From Algibacter sp. L3A6 (lineage in GTDB: Bacteria; Bacteroidota; Bacteroidia; Flavobacteriales; Flavobacteriaceae): DNA of 64,000 nt. Numbering within the stretch: the stretch's first letter is position 1; every line of letters starts with the position of its first letter. The stretch is taken from positions 4,152,501 through 4,216,500 of the forward strand of contig NZ_CP047030.1 of the NCBI RefSeq assembly GCF_009796825.1, read 5' to 3'. The notes beneath the pieces are model-generated. The model did not search any database, was not told the DNA's origin, and saw only the letters and a program-made list of their open reading frames with translations. This document shows positions 18,605 to 28,365 of the stretch, one piece after another. The translations under genes and the position numbers were made by a program.

Positions 18605-20065
18605 TTAATTTCCTTTTTTCTTTTTATTCTTTTTATTCTTTTTTCCGCTACTCGTTTTCATATTTACCTTTTTGTTAGTTATTCCATCTAAATAAAAATC
18701 AAAATAGTTATTAGCATTTTTAGACATATTGCCTTTCGAAAACCCTTCAGGAGTTAATCCTTTGCTCCAAACCAATAATTCTTTTTTAAGTTGAGAAGCT
18801 ATTTCTGGATGTTTTGAAAGCAAATCATTCTTTTCTTCAATATCCTGATCCAAATTAAAAAGATATTCTCTATCATCACCTTTCAAGAATTTCCATTCAC
18901 CTTTTCTAATGGCCGATTGTCCTCCCCATCTCCAACACAATTTATCATGAGGAGCTCCCAATTTTTCTCCGTTTAAAAAGGGAATTAAATTAACACCATC
19001 CAATTTATCATCTGTTGATAATCCCGCCAATTCTACTGCCGTTGCAGCAAAATCCATGGAGGACACTGGGTGCTTATATATTCCTTTTACCAATTTATCT
19101 TTCCAATACACCACGAAAGGGGTTCTGATACCTCCTTCAATTAAGGTGCCTTTTTCACCATTCAATGGATCGTTTAAAGAACCATCCCATCCTGGCCCTC
19201 CACCAGGTTTATCTTCTTTTGTAATCTTTAAAGGTGCGCCGTTATCCCCAATAATGAAAATAACCGTATTGTCTGTTAAATTATTTTCATCTAAAGTTTT
19301 CATAATTTCTCCAACACCATCATCTACTGCTGAAAGCATGGCTAAAGCTTGACGACGACGTTCAGGCATTTTACCAGGGAAGCGATCCAAATATTTTTGT
19401 GTCGCATCCAATGGCACGTGTGGTGCTCTATATGCTAAATAGAAAAAGAACGGTTTATCCTTATGCATTTCTATAAAAGTTGTTGCCGCTTTACTACATG
19501 CATCTAAATGATACATTTTAGTAGTTCCAGCTGCTAAAGGAATAGACTTACCTTCAAAATTAAAATTAGCTACTCCTAGTTGCGCACTGTTTTTGTAAAA
19601 CACATGATCGAAACCATGTTTGGTTATTTGATTTCCTGGTCCCAAATGCCATTTTCCGGCCATACCAGTAGCATAACCAGCACTTTTAAGCCTGTCTGCA
19701 ATAGTGGTTTCTGCATCAAATCCTTCCAAAGAATCACCATTAAGTTCTAATCCAAATCTAGATTGGAAACGTCCTGTTAAAATACCGCCTCTAGATGGCA
19801 CACATTGCGGCGCTGTAGAATATCCACTTTCCATACGCACCCCATTACGAGCTAAATTATCTATGTTTGGAGTTTTAACATCCTTTTTGATACCTTGAAT
19901 TGAAAGATCTGAATATCCATGATCATCTGTATAAATGACAATGAAATTTGGTTTGGATTTTTCTTTATTAACACCACTCTTTTTCGCGGTGTCGTTTGTA
20001 CTTTGACATTGCGCATTTAAAACGCAAAAAGCAAAAATGCATGCTAGCTTTATATAATATTTCAT
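18605..20065 (-). CDS. S1-type sulfatase, tandem paralogue B
   Basis: A 486-residue sulfatase, the upstream copy of the tandem pair. It has a putative lipoprotein or signal sequence (FAFCVLNAQC), the formylglycine Cys C88 in CVPSR, and the motifs VIYTDDHGYSD, AGKWHLGPG and IIGDNGAP. Compared with its sister it carries a Lys-rich tail (GKKNKKNKKKKGN), visible as a run of Lys/Asn codons at 18605-18650. Only 6 bp separate its stop from the sister gene's start, so the two are co-transcribed. Confidence 0.93.
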   Translation of the reverse strand: MKYYIKLACIFAFCVLNAQCQSTNDTAKKSGVNKEKSKPNFIVIYTDDHGYSDLSIQGIKKDVKTPNIDNLARNGVRMESGYSTAPQCVPSRGGILTGRFQSRFGLELNGDSLEGFDAETTIADRLKSAGYATGMAGKWHLGPGNQITKHGFDHVFYKNSAQLGVANFNFEGKSIPLAAGTTKMYHLDACSKAATTFIEMHKDKPFFFYLAYRAPHVPLDATQKYLDRFPGKMPERRRQALAMLSAVDDGVGEIMKTLDENNLTDNTVIFIIGDNGAPLKITKEDKPGGGPGWDGSLNDPLNGEKGTLIEGGIRTPFVVYWKDKLVKGIYKHPVSSMDFAATAVELAGLSTDDKLDGVNLIPFLNGEKLGAPHDKLCWRWGGQSAIRKGEWKFLKGDDREYLFNLDQDIEEKNDLLSKHPEIASQLKKELLVWSKGLTPEGFSKGNMSKNANNYFDFYLDGITNKKVNMKTSSGKKNKKNKKKKGN

Positions 20066-20122
20066 ATTTTTTTTTATAGTTTCTAAACACTAATAGAATA
20101 CCTTAGAAATGGGTATTTTTCT

Positions 20123-21652
20123 TTAATTAATTTCTAGTTTCTTTCCTTTTAATCCTTTTAGTTGTTTTCCAACATTTTCTGGTCTGTACTTGGTTATATC
20201 GAATTTTGGATTTTGTATGGGTATAATAGCTTTTGTATCTTGAATATGTTTCTCAATTAATTTATCTAATTCCGTAACTTTTTCCGGATATACTTTGGCT
20301 AAATTATTATGCTCGCTCACATCCCATTTTAAATTATATAATAAATAATCGTGCTTAAAATCATTTCCTTGATGAAATAGCCTAATTAATTTCCAATCTC
20401 CAGAGTGCACAGACATGGCTGTTGGCAACCAATCAGGAACTCCTGGTTGATGAGGAAAATATGTAAAGATTCCTTCTCTTTTTACATCTTTACCTTTTAA
20501 AGTTTCGGTAATATCGATACCATCAACAGTGTAATTTTTAGGCATTTCTAAACCTGCTAAATGCAACAACGTTGGATAGAAATCTGTAGACTGAATTAAT
20601 GCATCACTCGTTGTTCCAGGTGCAGTAATTCCAGGATATGAAATAACTGTTGGCACTCTTACGCCGCCTTCAAACATCGTTGCTTTTCCGCCACGTAAAG
20701 GTCTATTACTTGTTGGTGGAGCTACATATTCTTCTCCATTTGGTAAAACATCTGTTACCCCATTGTACATATTCCCTCCGTTATCACTTGTGAAAACAAT
20801 AATGGTGTTTTCGCTTAAATTTAATCTATCCAATTCATCTAGCAATCGTCCGATGGCATCATCCATAGAATGAATCATTGCTGCATAAGTTGCTGAGTGT
20901 TGTGCATCAGTTAGATCTACTTTTGTTCTATAATATTTCTTTAGAGTTTCCTTGGCATCAAAAGGCGCATGCACAGAAAATTGCCAATAATTCATAAAAA
21001 ATGGCACAGACTTATCTATAGATCTTAACCAAGAAACGGCTTCGTCTGCCATTCTGTCTTCTATGTGTTCTTTAGTATATTTTTCTTTAAAATTTGGAAA
21101 TTTCCATGGAGCAACAAAACTACCTGCAGGCCCTGGCCCTGGCCAATGTGGAATATCAATATCAAAACCATGTTCTAAAGGAGAATAAGGTGTTTTTCCT
21201 AAATGCCACTTTCCAAAATGCGCTGTTTGGTACCCCGCATTTTTAAATTGTTTACCTAAAGTTGGTAATTGATTATCTAGTCTTGAAACAGATTCTAACA
21301 TGACCGCCTTATTCCCAGGAGCTGGATTTTTTTGTAATGTTGCTTTTAATTTCACTTCTCCCAAATGTGCTGTTGGCGCTGTAATACCAGTTCTAGCTGG
21401 TGTTTGTCCTGTTAAAACACTTGCTCTTGTAGGGGAACATAATGGACTTGCTGCATAAGCTCTTGTATAAGTAATACCTCTAGCTGCTAAACGCTCTAAA
21501 TTTGGAGTTTCGTATAGTTTAGTTTTACCGTAAAGTGTAACATCGCTCCAGCCTAAATCATCAGCTAAAATAAAAACTACATTAGGTTTGTTTTGAGCCT
21601 CTATTCTAGTGATTAAGGCACAAGTTAAAATTAAAAAAAACAGTTTTTTCAT
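20123..21652 (-). CDS. Secreted S1-type sulfatase
   Basis: A 509-residue sulfatase with a cleavable signal peptide (about 1-20, ends TRIEAQ). It has VFILADDLGWSDV, the formylglycine Cys C72 in CSPTR, HFGKWHLG, and FTSDNGGNM. It resembles the product of 31854-33374, sharing the AYAA.PLCSPTR block, the PGPGP/PGPPS region and the TDFYPTLL segment; the two are dispersed paralogues in one locus. It is the second sulfatase in the susC2 operon, 21 bp after the sulfatase at 21674-23155. Substrate position unknown. Confidence 0.94.
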   Translation of the reverse strand: MKKLFFLILTCALITRIEAQNKPNVVFILADDLGWSDVTLYGKTKLYETPNLERLAARGITYTRAYAASPLCSPTRASVLTGQTPARTGITAPTAHLGEVKLKATLQKNPAPGNKAVMLESVSRLDNQLPTLGKQFKNAGYQTAHFGKWHLGKTPYSPLEHGFDIDIPHWPGPGPAGSFVAPWKFPNFKEKYTKEHIEDRMADEAVSWLRSIDKSVPFFMNYWQFSVHAPFDAKETLKKYYRTKVDLTDAQHSATYAAMIHSMDDAIGRLLDELDRLNLSENTIIVFTSDNGGNMYNGVTDVLPNGEEYVAPPTSNRPLRGGKATMFEGGVRVPTVISYPGITAPGTTSDALIQSTDFYPTLLHLAGLEMPKNYTVDGIDITETLKGKDVKREGIFTYFPHQPGVPDWLPTAMSVHSGDWKLIRLFHQGNDFKHDYLLYNLKWDVSEHNNLAKVYPEKVTELDKLIEKHIQDTKAIIPIQNPKFDITKYRPENVGKQLKGLKGKKLEIN

Positions 21653-21673
21653 CTTAATATTTTTATCGAATTA

Positions 21674-23155
21674 TTATTTATTTTTAGTTTCAAAAAGCTC
21701 AACAGGGTTTTTGGTATAATTATATTGCCATGTTTCTTTTGGCTGAACGGATTTAAACTCATCAGCCCCATAAAAATCATCATGGTATTTATCCATCCAT
21801 TGGTAAGTCAACTCTTTGAGACGACTTTTAACAGCTTCGTATTCTGGATCTTCATATAAGTTATTTAATTGGTATGGATCTTTTATTCTATCAAACAAAG
21901 TATTGGTAATAGTGTTATTATCTTTATCCATAGAAAATGTAAATTCTTCTGTAACAACACCTCGCCAATTAATGTTATTTGCATGGCCAAGACGATATAC
22001 CCAAAGTGGTACATAATTATCTTTATTAGATTGGTTTTTTATTAACGCCGCCGACAAATCACGACCATCAAACTCTTGTTTCGTATCAATATCCAAATAC
22101 CCTAAAAGGGTAGGTAAAATATCTAAAGTCCCAAAAAGCATTTTTGTTTTTAAGCCGCTTTTTATTTTCTTAGGATATTTAATGATAAAAGGAATTTTAT
22201 TAGAATAATCGTGTGGGTATTGCTTTGGCAAAACGGCGTTATGAGATTCTAACATATCTCCATGATCTGCAGAGAATGTTACCAAGGTATTATCTTCCAC
22301 ATCCATACTCTTTAATTGATCCATCAATCTACCTAAAGCAATATCTACTCCTGTAACCTGTGCCATATGGCCGTGATACATTCTTCTTCTATCTGGAGTA
22401 TCTTCTAAACCAGGACGTAAAATTATAGAATCTCGATTATACAAATTCATCAACTCATCTTCTGTGTCGTATCGATAATGCATTTTACCATCCTCTCCTT
22501 TAAACTTGCCCCAATCGTGTGGTGGATGTAAAGACACAATTATGGCGAATGGTTTGGTTTTATCTATTTGCTTTAAATAATTAATAGCTTGACGTGCTTG
22601 CCCATAGGGTTCCCATTCGTTAAAAAATTCCTTTTCCCCGTTTATATTCCAAAAAAAGGCTTTCCCTGCCCTAAAATCTACATGACAGTTGTTGGTTAAA
22701 ACAGTGTCGAAACCATAAGTTAACGCTTCAGGAATAGGTCTATCTCTATCTCCCCCCAATAAATGCCATTTTCCAAAATACGCGGTTTGATAGCCTTTTT
22801 CTTTTAATATTTCTGCCAACAACTTTGTTTTATTAGGCAATAAAGGCGCATCGTTAACGAAGGCACCGTTTTTTAAAGGATGCATGCCACTCATTAACAT
22901 CCCTCTAAAAGGTGTACAAACGGGTTGACTCGAAAACGCGTTTTTTAGTAATATGCCCTCATGAGCCAGCTTATCAAGATTTGGAGTTATTATTTGTGAA
23001 TTGCCATATGCACCAACCATATCGGCAGAGTGTTGATCTGAGAGCACTATAACAAGGTTTGGTGATTTTCGCGAAGTTATCTCACTAGATTCTAAAACTC
23101 TAGACTTACAAGACAAAAGTACAGCTAAACTAAATAATATATATATACATCTCAT
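21674..23155 (-). CDS. S1-type sulfatase lipoprotein
   Basis: A 493-residue sulfatase with a lipoprotein signal (MRCIYILFSLAVLLSCKS, Cys16). The N-terminal metal motif is VIVLSDQHSADM, a choline-sulfatase-like variant with DQH. The formylglycine Cys is C80 in CTPFR, followed by GMLMSGMHPL. YFGKWHLLGG and FSADHGDML complete the site. It is the first gene after susD2, separated by a hairpin at 23202-23232 that may lower downstream expression. It differs clearly from the tandem pair further down the operon. Confidence 0.93.
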   Translation of the reverse strand: MRCIYILFSLAVLLSCKSRVLESSEITSRKSPNLVIVLSDQHSADMVGAYGNSQIITPNLDKLAHEGILLKNAFSSQPVCTPFRGMLMSGMHPLKNGAFVNDAPLLPNKTKLLAEILKEKGYQTAYFGKWHLLGGDRDRPIPEALTYGFDTVLTNNCHVDFRAGKAFFWNINGEKEFFNEWEPYGQARQAINYLKQIDKTKPFAIIVSLHPPHDWGKFKGEDGKMHYRYDTEDELMNLYNRDSIILRPGLEDTPDRRRMYHGHMAQVTGVDIALGRLMDQLKSMDVEDNTLVTFSADHGDMLESHNAVLPKQYPHDYSNKIPFIIKYPKKIKSGLKTKMLFGTLDILPTLLGYLDIDTKQEFDGRDLSAALIKNQSNKDNYVPLWVYRLGHANNINWRGVVTEEFTFSMDKDNNTITNTLFDRIKDPYQLNNLYEDPEYEAVKSRLKELTYQWMDKYHDDFYGADEFKSVQPKETWQYNYTKNPVELFETKNK

Positions 23156-23201
23156 ATTCTATACTGATATGACTATAAAAAACTAATTAATGTTTAGTAA
23201 T

Positions 23202-23232
23202 AAAAGCCACAAACATAAAATTTGCGGCTTTT
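23202..23232 (-). terminator. Intercistronic hairpin after susD2
   Basis: A 12-bp stem with one mismatch (AAAAGCCGCAAA / TTTGTGGCTTTT on the minus strand) is followed by TTTTATTA. It lies between susD2 and the sulfatases and could be a partial terminator, giving more SusCD than sulfatase, or an RNA-stability element. Confidence 0.6.
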
Positions 23233-23250
23233 ACTCTTCTTAATATTATA

Positions 23251-24789
23251 CTACCATCCTGGATTATTAGGCAACAAATTGGGATTTTTACTAATTTCAG
23301 CATCAGGTAATGGAGATAGAATAAATTTATCATCCCATGCATTATTAGGAAACCTCCATTGTCTTAATAAGTGATTTTCAAACTCCTGTTCTACCGTTCC
23401 CCAACGTCTCAAATCGAAAACCTCTCCCATTTCTGCATATAATTCTCTAGTTCTTTCTTCTCTAATTATAGTTCTTAATGCTGCCGGATTAGTTTCTGTA
23501 ATTACACTAGCATTTACTCGATCTCTAGCTATGTTTAAATAAGGTAATGCCTTTGCAGGTTCGTTATTTTCATTATAAGCTTCTGCCAACATTAAAAATG
23601 CATCAACATACCTATAAACAATATGATCTTTAGAATGCGCTACATTATTATTAGCTCCGCCATCCATATATTTAGTGGAACTAATACCATTTCTGCCTTG
23701 ATAAACAGTACCACGCGCAACAAGAGGTGTAGGCTTATATGCAATAGAATTCCCACTGTTTTTATTAATATAGGTGTTTTGATAACCTTCTACTAATCTC
23801 ACATCATCAGACTCATAAAGGTCTAATATAGATGGATGCCATGCTAATTGATAACTACTACCGTTTGCGGCTTGTACACCGCCAGTTGTACTATTATTTG
23901 GGTTAGCCCAAACTGGTATTACACCACCCAGTCCATTTTCATAAATATTACCAAAAGCAAAAATAATTTCTTTATTACCTTCATTACCAACACTAAATAT
24001 ATTTCCCCAATTTTCTTCTAAATCAACATCATATTCATCTCGATTATCCGCTAATGGTTTTAAAGCTTCAATGGCTTCTTGATAATTTTCTGTTTTTTGT
24101 AATGGCAAGCCTGCAGATGTTAAATATACTTTACCCAATAAAAATGCACCACCTGCTTTGGTAACCCTTCCTGAACCTGTTTTAGTCCAAGTTACTGGTA
24201 AGTTCTCATTTGCAAATATTAAATCTTCAATTATTAAATCATAAACATCTTTTACTGGACTTCTACCTTTAAATAAAATATCAGGATCTGCATTTACAAC
24301 AGGTTCTGTATATATTGGTATATCACCAAAAAGTTGTGTTAACTGAAAATACGTAAAAGCTCGCATCCATTTTGCCTCTGCTAGATAGCGATTAGCAATT
24401 TCTGGCTGTTCTTTAAAGAACGGAGATAAAGGCACATTTTTAATAATTGTATTAGCCCGTCCAATCGCAATAAAACCAGTACGCCATAAACGTTCATACC
24501 TAAAAGGTTGTTGTTCTGGAGTTAAATAGGCAGAATGTATTGCAAAACCCGCTGTTCTTGAGGTAGCATACTTATTTCCAGCCATAGTACCTACCATATA
24601 CATATCCTGCTCCCAAGTTGTATGTTTAAATGCTTCATAAACACCAAGGTTTTGAGCTTGTAGTTGCTCTTCATTTTGGTAAAACGTATCACTACTATAG
24701 GTTGAAAATATTTCTTCTTCTAAGGCAGTATCACACGATACAAGGCCTACAATCATTAAACAGAAAACTATTATATGTTTAAGTTTCAT
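23251..24789 (-). CDS. SusD/RagB-family surface glycan-binding lipoprotein (pair 2)
   Basis: A 512-residue SusD-like lipoprotein (MKLKHIIVFCLMIVGLVSCD, Cys19). Family features include FSTYSSDTFYQNEEQLQAQN near the start, AEAKWMRAFTYFQLTQLFGD in the helical core, IVYRYVDAFLMLAEAYNE, and the closing EERTRELYAEMGEVFDLRRWG block. It starts 24 bp after susC2 and the pair heads an operon with four sulfatases and fbp. It differs strongly from SusD1, so the two pairs probably capture different fragments of the glycan. Confidence 0.95.
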   Translation of the reverse strand: MKLKHIIVFCLMIVGLVSCDTALEEEIFSTYSSDTFYQNEEQLQAQNLGVYEAFKHTTWEQDMYMVGTMAGNKYATSRTAGFAIHSAYLTPEQQPFRYERLWRTGFIAIGRANTIIKNVPLSPFFKEQPEIANRYLAEAKWMRAFTYFQLTQLFGDIPIYTEPVVNADPDILFKGRSPVKDVYDLIIEDLIFANENLPVTWTKTGSGRVTKAGGAFLLGKVYLTSAGLPLQKTENYQEAIEALKPLADNRDEYDVDLEENWGNIFSVGNEGNKEIIFAFGNIYENGLGGVIPVWANPNNSTTGGVQAANGSSYQLAWHPSILDLYESDDVRLVEGYQNTYINKNSGNSIAYKPTPLVARGTVYQGRNGISSTKYMDGGANNNVAHSKDHIVYRYVDAFLMLAEAYNENNEPAKALPYLNIARDRVNASVITETNPAALRTIIREERTRELYAEMGEVFDLRRWGTVEQEFENHLLRQWRFPNNAWDDKFILSPLPDAEISKNPNLLPNNPGW

Positions 24790-24813
24790 AATATATTTTT
24801 TTATTTTAGACTA

Positions 24814-27800
24814 TTAAAATGTTAAGTTTACTCCTAATGTATACACCTTTGGTCTTGGGTAAGCCGAATAATCAATACCTCTATTTAAGGCGCCATTTCC
24901 ATTTGTACTAACTTCTGGATCTGGCCCGGTATAGTTTGTAATAGTAACCATGTTAGTTCCTGTTGCAATTATAGACGCATTTTTAAAAAAGGGAACCTTT
25001 CTTAAATTGTACCTCACACTTAAGTTTTTAAGTCTAACATACGAACCATCTTCTACATAAACAGAATTTGGAATATTAACAACTTCAGGGCTTCCATTAC
25101 TTGGGTATCTAATATCGTTATGTTGATCATCTAGTGTCCAACGATTTTTAAGATAATCTTGTGTACTATTAGCACCTACCCAACCAGAGCCAATAAAGCC
25201 TCTATTAAGATTCAGAATATCATTACCGAAAGAACCTTGTACAAACATGGAAATATTAAAATCTCCAATCTTAAATTGATTGTTCCATCCAAAGAAAAAA
25301 TCTGGATTGGGATTACCAATTACCTGTCTATCTTCTATACTTATTACGCCATCTCCATCAAGATCGTCAAATTTCCATAACCCTGGTGTATTTGCTTGTG
25401 GGTTACCATTACCATTGTTATTTCGAGCTGTGGTTGCAAAAATTTGAACATCGACTGGATTACCATCAGAATCTACCCCTGGCTCTGTTCTAATATTGAA
25501 GTTACCATTAGCGTAATCTACTAAATCGTCCACTTGTATTAATCCTGTAACTTTGTAACCATAAAACAAACCTAATTCTTGTCCTGGAGCAGTTCTTGTT
25601 CCGTCAATCCCAAAGAAATTGGTCGCTAAATTAGGCCCTTGAATAAACTCATTTGTACCATATTCAATCAACTTAGTCACATTTTTCGTCCAATTTAGTT
25701 TGGTTGTCCACGAAAACTTTTCATTATTAAAAATATCGTACCCTAAATCTATTTCAACACCCCTATTTTCTAATTTACCATCATTAATTGGTATAGAGCC
25801 AAAACCATTCTGTAATGGTATTTGTAAGTTGTTTAATAGATTATCCGTTATTCTTTCATAAACATCCACCGATGTCCTTAACCTGTTTTTAAAGAAATTT
25901 AAATTTAAACCTAAATTTAATGTTCTACTCGTTTCCCATGTCAGGTCTTTATTTGCAATACGTTCAGAAAAAGTAGCAGTATTTAATGTGTTGTCTGTTA
26001 ACCCTATTCTACCTATTGCATAAGTATCTAATGTTGAATACGGCCCTACACCAATAGAACTACCGACTTCACCATAAGAGACTCTTAACTTAAATTGAGA
26101 AATAGCTCTTATTTTTTTCATAAATCCCTCTTTATTTACATCCCAAGAAAGCGCCGCCGAAGGAAAGAACCCCCATGGTTCTCCTTGACTAAATTTAGAA
26201 TCCCCATCATTTCTACCTGTAGCTGTAAACGTATATTTCTTTTTGTAGGAATAAACAAACCTGAATAATAAAGATTGGATATAATTGTTTGATTTAAAAG
26301 ATTTAGGATCTGAAATGCTTCCTGCTAACTGAATAGCATCTACTCCTAAATCATCGAATGTAAAATCGTTATACAGCGTGCTTTTTCTAAAACTTGTAAC
26401 ATCGGTATAACTAGCACCTGCAGTAACATTAATGTTATGACTGTTGAAGTTTTGATTATTATAATTTACAAATGATTCAGCAGTAAATCTATTGGTTTCA
26501 GCATCAGAAAGAAATAATCGTCCATTAGCATTTCTACCAGATCGTGTTTTTTTGTTTTGAAAACTTTGATTTGAATTATTGTTATAATTAAAACCAATTC
26601 TATTAGTCCAATTTAAACCTTTAGCTAAGTTATACACACCACTTGTAGAAAAAATCATTGATTTACCTCGAACAACATTATCTGCCTGTGTCGCTTCAAT
26701 CAAAGGGTTTTGAACATTTTCACCATCTTGATCAAACTCATTCAAGTCGCCAGCTTCATCTAATAAGCGAACATATGGATTAATTCTCATCGCTGAAAAG
26801 ACAACGCCTGCCAAACCACTTCTAGCACTAGTTTGCACCCTTTGGTTTTTTGTGTTATTTAATTGAAGATTTGTATTAAGTGTGAAATTATCACCAACTT
26901 TCATTTTAGAATTATATCTCAAGTTCATTCTTCTAAATACAGAATTTACAATATTACCTTCATTCTCATTATAATTCACAGATAATAGCTGAGAAAATGC
27001 TTTTGTACCACCGGAAATACTAAAATTCACAGTTTTATTAAAACCTTGTCTAAATATAGCATCCATAAAATTGGTGCCTACTCCAGCGTTTTCCGGCAAA
27101 GGTCTTCCTGCTTCTGATCCATCAAAACGAATTCTATCATTGTCTAACAATTGCTGATATGTTAATTGAGGGCTTTGCAGCACCTGTCTGTCGTTTGTAA
27201 ACTGCGCAAATTGACTTGCAGTAGCTAACTCGTAAGGTAATCCGACACTCGAAACAGAGGTTTTAAAAGACATCTCAATTCTTGTTTTTCCAGCCTTCGC
27301 TTCCTTTGTTTTTATCAAAACAACACCATTTCCTGCTCGAGCTCCATAAATGGCGGTGGCCGATGCGTCTTTTAAAACTTCAATACTTTCAATATCATCC
27401 GGATTTAAATCTGCTAACGGATTAGTATCTGTAAAAAAATTATCTCCTTCAGCTTGAGTATCTAAACCTAAAGGAATGCCATTAATTACATATAAAGGTT
27501 GGCTACTTCCACTAACACTATTTATACCCCTAATATTTACAGAAATACCACCTCCTGGCTCACCTGAATCTTGAGAAACCAATACACCTGAAGCCTGCCC
27601 CTGGAGGGTCTCAGTTATACTAGTATAAAATTGATCTTCTAAATCTTTACTTTTAACAGAGCTTATAGCACCTGTTACATCTTCCCTTTTTACTGCGCCA
27701 TAACCAATAACAACCACTTCGTTTAATGATTGAATATCTTCCTTTAAAGTAATATTTACAGTACCCGAACTATTTATTAGACGTTCAACAGATACAAACC

Positions 27801-28044
27801 CAATATATCTATAGACTAATGTTTTAGGTCCTGGCTTTAAAGTTATTTCATAATTACCATCAAAATCTGTAACCGTCCCATTTGATGTTCCTACTTGTAA
27901 AACAGTAACACCTAGCAAAGGTAAATCGTTTGAAGATTTAATAACACCTTTAACAATTTCTTGAGCATAACTTCCTAAGGAAAGCATAATAAAGAAAAAG
28001 AATAGAATCTTCTTCAAGACATTCTCGTAATTAATTAATTTCAT
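24814..28044 (-). CDS. SusC/RagA-family TonB-linked outer-membrane transporter (pair 2)
   Basis: A 1076-residue TonB-dependent oligosaccharide transporter. A signal peptide (ends LSLGSYAQ) is followed by the regulatory-like domain (EIVKGVIKSSNDLPLLGVTV), the TonB-box/plug entry (NEVVVIGYGAVKREDVTGAI) and the SusC signature (ASATAIYGARAGNGVVLIKT). A long barrel ends in LGVNLTF with a C-terminal Phe. It is the first gene of the largest minus-strand operon. The promoter element at 28101-28144 lies directly upstream. Confidence 0.95.
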   Translation of the reverse strand: MKLINYENVLKKILFFFFIMLSLGSYAQEIVKGVIKSSNDLPLLGVTVLQVGTSNGTVTDFDGNYEITLKPGPKTLVYRYIGFVSVERLINSSGTVNITLKEDIQSLNEVVVIGYGAVKREDVTGAISSVKSKDLEDQFYTSITETLQGQASGVLVSQDSGEPGGGISVNIRGINSVSGSSQPLYVINGIPLGLDTQAEGDNFFTDTNPLADLNPDDIESIEVLKDASATAIYGARAGNGVVLIKTKEAKAGKTRIEMSFKTSVSSVGLPYELATASQFAQFTNDRQVLQSPQLTYQQLLDNDRIRFDGSEAGRPLPENAGVGTNFMDAIFRQGFNKTVNFSISGGTKAFSQLLSVNYNENEGNIVNSVFRRMNLRYNSKMKVGDNFTLNTNLQLNNTKNQRVQTSARSGLAGVVFSAMRINPYVRLLDEAGDLNEFDQDGENVQNPLIEATQADNVVRGKSMIFSTSGVYNLAKGLNWTNRIGFNYNNNSNQSFQNKKTRSGRNANGRLFLSDAETNRFTAESFVNYNNQNFNSHNINVTAGASYTDVTSFRKSTLYNDFTFDDLGVDAIQLAGSISDPKSFKSNNYIQSLLFRFVYSYKKKYTFTATGRNDGDSKFSQGEPWGFFPSAALSWDVNKEGFMKKIRAISQFKLRVSYGEVGSSIGVGPYSTLDTYAIGRIGLTDNTLNTATFSERIANKDLTWETSRTLNLGLNLNFFKNRLRTSVDVYERITDNLLNNLQIPLQNGFGSIPINDGKLENRGVEIDLGYDIFNNEKFSWTTKLNWTKNVTKLIEYGTNEFIQGPNLATNFFGIDGTRTAPGQELGLFYGYKVTGLIQVDDLVDYANGNFNIRTEPGVDSDGNPVDVQIFATTARNNNGNGNPQANTPGLWKFDDLDGDGVISIEDRQVIGNPNPDFFFGWNNQFKIGDFNISMFVQGSFGNDILNLNRGFIGSGWVGANSTQDYLKNRWTLDDQHNDIRYPSNGSPEVVNIPNSVYVEDGSYVRLKNLSVRYNLRKVPFFKNASIIATGTNMVTITNYTGPDPEVSTNGNGALNRGIDYSAYPRPKVYTLGVNLTF

Positions 28045-28100
28045 AATTTAGTTTTTAATTTTTTTTAATCTTGATGATTAATGGTTTATTCTAACTCCAA

Positions 28101-28144
28101 CAATATTAATATAATCTTAACATAATTGCATCCTGCCGAATCTG
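28101..28144 (-). promoter_or_regulatory. PUL promoter element for the susC2 operon
   Basis: On the minus strand: CAGA, then GCAGGATGC (9-bp half-site spacing), 19 nt, then TAATATTG. It should drive at least eight genes down to fbp. The rest of the 28045-28365 gap shows no gene. Confidence 0.72.
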
Positions 28145-28365
28145 CAATAACAACTTTTAATACAAGATACACGCTTAAAACAATAACAAACAGGAAACAA
28201 AAAGAACAAAAAAAATGCTTTCATATTCTTCTGTCTCTTCCGTTGGAAGATACAATACTAGTAATTTATTGAAACAAGACTTTTTTTATCTCTATTACGC
28301 AAGAAAAGACCAACACTTATACACTTATCTTTTATACTATAAAACCTATTTACTTTTACAAAACG

